DNA from: Flavobacteriales bacterium ALC-1 | GTDB lineage: Bacteria > Bacteroidota > Bacteroidia > Flavobacteriales > Flavobacteriaceae | Direction of reading: 5' to 3' | Length of the DNA stretch: 64,000 nt | NCBI GenBank assembly: GCA_000171875.1 | Contig: ABHI01000002.1 | Location: 868,001-932,000 of the forward strand | In this document: positions 62,312-64,000 of the stretch, one piece after another | Numbering within the stretch: the first letter of the stretch is position 1 | Layout of the letters: each line of letters begins with the position of its first letter | Notes under the pieces: generated by a model | Database searches by the model: none | Told to the model about the DNA's origin: nothing | What the model saw: the letters and a program-made list of their open reading frames with translations, nothing else | Translations under genes and position numbers: made by a program

Positions 62312-62948
62312 AAATATAACTATAGTTACAGCAGATGATCATCCTATGCTTTTGAAAGGATTAAATGACGAATTAACATCCAATGGATATAATATTATTG
62401 GTCAAGCCAATAATGGAATACAAGCTTTAGAGGTGATTCTAAAATTACAACCTCAAATAGCATTGTTAGATATTGATATGCCAATGCTTACAGGTTTTGA
62501 AGTCATTAAAATGGCTAGAGAAAAAGGGTCTAAAACAAAATTCATCATACTATCCTTTCATAAAGAATCTTACTATATTGTACAAGCTAAAACATTTCAA
62601 ATAGATGGTTACTTACTTAAAGAAGACTCTTTTTTCGAAATAGAACATTGTATAAAAGAAGTCATGGATGGTAATATCTATTTTAGTAAATCTATTGATG
62701 AACAACCTCTAAACATTGCAACTGGAGAGCTTAAACGTTTAAAATTATTGACACTTTCTGAAACAAAAATATTAAAGCTTATTGCACAAGAGATTTCTAA
62801 TCATGATATAGCCAATTCTCTTTCATTATCAATTAGAACGATTGAAAAACACCGTAGTAATATTATTAATAAGTTAGATCTTAAAAAGGAAAACAATGCC
62901 TTAACAAATTGGGCTTTGGTGAATAGAAGTATTATTCTATCTCAATAA
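62304..62948 (+). CDS. LuxR/NarL-type response regulator
   Basis: A 214-residue regulator. The receiver (1-120) has acidic residues D11 and D12, phospho-acceptor D56 (ALLDIDMPMLTGFEV), Ser in IILSFH and Lys in GYLLKED. The LuxR helix-turn-helix (about 148-205) reads LTLSETKILKLIAQEISNHD followed by LSIRTIEKHRSNIINKL. It is translationally coupled to kinase 2 and is presumably the shared target of both kinases. TACGTA box pairs before the operon, just after this gene and before the surface-protein gene are its most likely binding sites. Confidence 0.94.
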   Translation: MGKNITIVTADDHPMLLKGLNDELTSNGYNIIGQANNGIQALEVILKLQPQIALLDIDMPMLTGFEVIKMAREKGSKTKFIILSFHKESYYIVQAKTFQIDGYLLKEDSFFEIEHCIKEVMDGNIYFSKSIDEQPLNIATGELKRLKLLTLSETKILKLIAQEISNHDIANSLSLSIRTIEKHRSNIINKLDLKKENNALTNWALVNRSIILSQ

Positions 62949-62950
62949 AA

Positions 62951-62977
62951 TACGTATTAGTACGTATTTTATACGTG
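62951..62977. promoter_or_regulatory. three TACGTA-type boxes (site B)
   Basis: TACGTA at 62951-62956, TACGTA at 62961-62966 and TACGTG at 62972-62977 are spaced by 10 and 11 bp, one helical turn, directly after the regulator stop and 38 bp before the next gene. Confidence 0.65.
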
Positions 62978-63014
62978 TTGGTGCTTATTTTAATTACCCA
63001 TAAGTGTTTATAAA

Positions 63015-63365
63015 TTGCGTTCTATTAATCCTAAAAGTTACTACTTGCAAATAATTATAGCACATAGAGATAAGCACTATACAAGTAAATTAAAAAAAGG
63101 GCTTTTTGAAAAAGGCTTTAAAGATATTCATACTTTTAATAATGGCTTTGCCGTTTTAGCTCACATTGTTACTTACCACAGTAAGCTTATTATAATTGAA
63201 GAGAATTTACCCGATTTAAATGCAAACGATATAAAAAGAGCGATGATTTTTAAGGGTATAAAATCTAAACTTGTTATTATAAAAAACACGCATGAAAAAC
63301 TTCAAGGAATTGAATATATATTTTCTCAATGCGATACAGTTTTAAAAAGACATCTCCACTCCTAA
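63015..63365 (+). CDS. stand-alone degenerate receiver domain (Glu at phospho-site)
   Basis: A 116-residue protein with a receiver-like alpha/beta pattern: YYLQIIIAHRDKHYTSKLKK (first strand; D19 only), LIIIEENLPDLN (third strand), KSKLVIIKNTHEK (fourth, with Thr) and CDTVLKRH (fifth, with Lys). The phospho-acceptor Asp expected before xxLP is Glu62, so it cannot be phosphorylated normally and may mimic the active state. The start is a TTG at 63015; no ATG exists upstream in frame before a stop at 62991, and a TTG at 63045 is the alternative. Family assignment is from pattern only. Confidence 0.65.
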   Translation: MRSINPKSYYLQIIIAHRDKHYTSKLKKGLFEKGFKDIHTFNNGFAVLAHIVTYHSKLIIIEENLPDLNANDIKRAMIFKGIKSKLVIIKNTHEKLQGIEYIFSQCDTVLKRHLHS

Positions 63366-63430
63366 AGCTTGATTTTAAGTTAATACTAAGCTGTTTTAAA
63401 TACTACATTTTATAAATAAACTTCAAATTA

Positions 63431-63446
63431 TACGTACCACTACGTA
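63431..63446. promoter_or_regulatory. two TACGTA boxes (site C)
   Basis: TACGTACCACTACGTA has two boxes 10 bp apart and shares the 10-mer TACGTACCAC with site A. Its right edge is 77 bp from the ATG of the following surface-protein gene, close to the 81 bp seen for site A. Confidence 0.65.
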
Positions 63447-63522
63447 ATATTTAAGAGTCAGTTCGTATTTCAAAAATCTATTGTCCAGACTAAATTGCAC
63501 ATGATTAAAAAAACTAACAATT

Positions 63523-64000
63523 ATGAAAACAAAAATCCCATTACTCAATCATCTAGGACTTCTTTTTTCGTTTTATAACAAACTTGAAAGTAAAAAGATG
63601 ATTTTCTTTTTAACCTTTATCATATATAGTTTTAGCCTCTCTTTAACGGCTCAAACTACTATTACAAGAGGAAATGGTTTGTTAGTAAATATTCCTGACA
63701 ACAACACTAGTGGGGCTACAGCTATAGTTCCTTTTAACGATATCCCAGCTAATGCCATTTTAACTAATATAGAGGTCTCATTAGGTATTAATCATGGACT
63801 TGCTGGAGATTTAAAAATGGAACTGGTGGCTCCAACAGGAAATACTATTGTTTTAGTAAATCGACCAGCACGCGTATTTCCTGATGAAACAGTATACGAT
63901 ACAAGTAACTTTAACAATAATTTTGAAATTAATTTTTCGGATGTCTATACCAATGATGCCAAACTTATGGGGTCAACGATATCATCAGGTGATGTTATAT
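63523..64000 (+). CDS. surface/secreted protein with proprotein-convertase P-domain (5' part)
   Basis: Open to the end of the window; 159 codons are visible. The N-terminus is long: basic residues, then a signal peptide core (MIFFLTFIIYSFSLSLTAQ, from about residue 26; an alternative start is the Met at 63598). The first domain matches the P-domain of proprotein convertases: LLVNIPDNNTSGATAIVPF, then EVSLGINHGLAGDLKMELVA and PTGNTIVLVNRP. In Bacteroidota this domain is common at the start of large T9SS-secreted proteins. Site C upstream suggests control by the neighbouring LuxR-type regulator. Confidence 0.8.
   Translation, partial: MKTKIPLLNHLGLLFSFYNKLESKKMIFFLTFIIYSFSLSLTAQTTITRGNGLLVNIPDNNTSGATAIVPFNDIPANAILTNIEVSLGINHGLAGDLKMELVAPTGNTIVLVNRPARVFPDETVYDTSNFNNNFEINFSDVYTNDAKLMGSTISSGDVI

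Overview
The window is AT-rich chromosomal DNA from a member of the Bacteroidota, most likely a marine Flavobacteriaceae. The evidence is lineage-typical content: a surface protein with a C-terminal type IX secretion (T9SS) sorting domain, TPR-containing sensor kinases, a head-GIN (DUF2807) protein, many lipoproteins, and promoters of the TTG-N19/20-TAnnTTTG type. Species cannot be named from sequence alone. I see no tRNA, rRNA, CRISPR array, transposase or integrase.

Left part (1-19.2 kb). After the tail of an unknown gene come a minus-strand fasciclin-domain protein and, divergent from it, an ECF sigma factor, an RskA-type anti-sigma factor, a phospholipase-D-like lipoprotein and a cyclophilin lipoprotein. 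A minus-strand tryptophan cluster (trpE, trpG, trpD, trpC, trpF) follows. It is preceded by a leader peptide with three adjacent Trp codons and a terminator, which together look like a classic attenuator. trpB and trpA are absent from the window. Next are envelope thiol proteins (two thioredoxin-like proteins, two rhodaneses, DsbD) and a 1124-residue T9SS-secreted protein with seven FG-GAP/VCBS repeats.

Centre (19.2-54.8 kb). This is the outstanding part. A minus-strand NtrC-type response regulator, its kinase and a nitroreductase lie divergent from a 32-kb efflux-type locus. That locus holds one membrane-fusion protein, two ABC ATPases, eleven consecutive paralogous FtsX/MacB-like permeases of about 800 residues, one head-GIN protein and one TolC-family outer-membrane protein. 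Three positions (before the fusion protein, before permease 8 and before permease 9) carry the same 48-bp dyad element. Each is followed, at identical spacing, by a sigma-54-like promoter sharing TTTGGCATCATCTTC. I infer three sigma-54 transcription units controlled by the adjacent regulator.

Right part (54.8-64 kb). A minus-strand redox-repair operon (msrB, msrA, redoxin, glutaredoxin-like, a second msrA-like gene, a zinc-ribbon protein, an aldo/keto reductase) is followed by two tandem TPR-histidine kinases and a LuxR-type response regulator. After these come a degenerate receiver with Glu in place of the phospho-acceptor Asp, and the start of a surface protein with a proprotein-convertase P-domain. 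TACGTA boxes spaced 10-11 bp apart occur in three intergenic regions of this last cluster and are candidate binding sites for the LuxR-type regulator.
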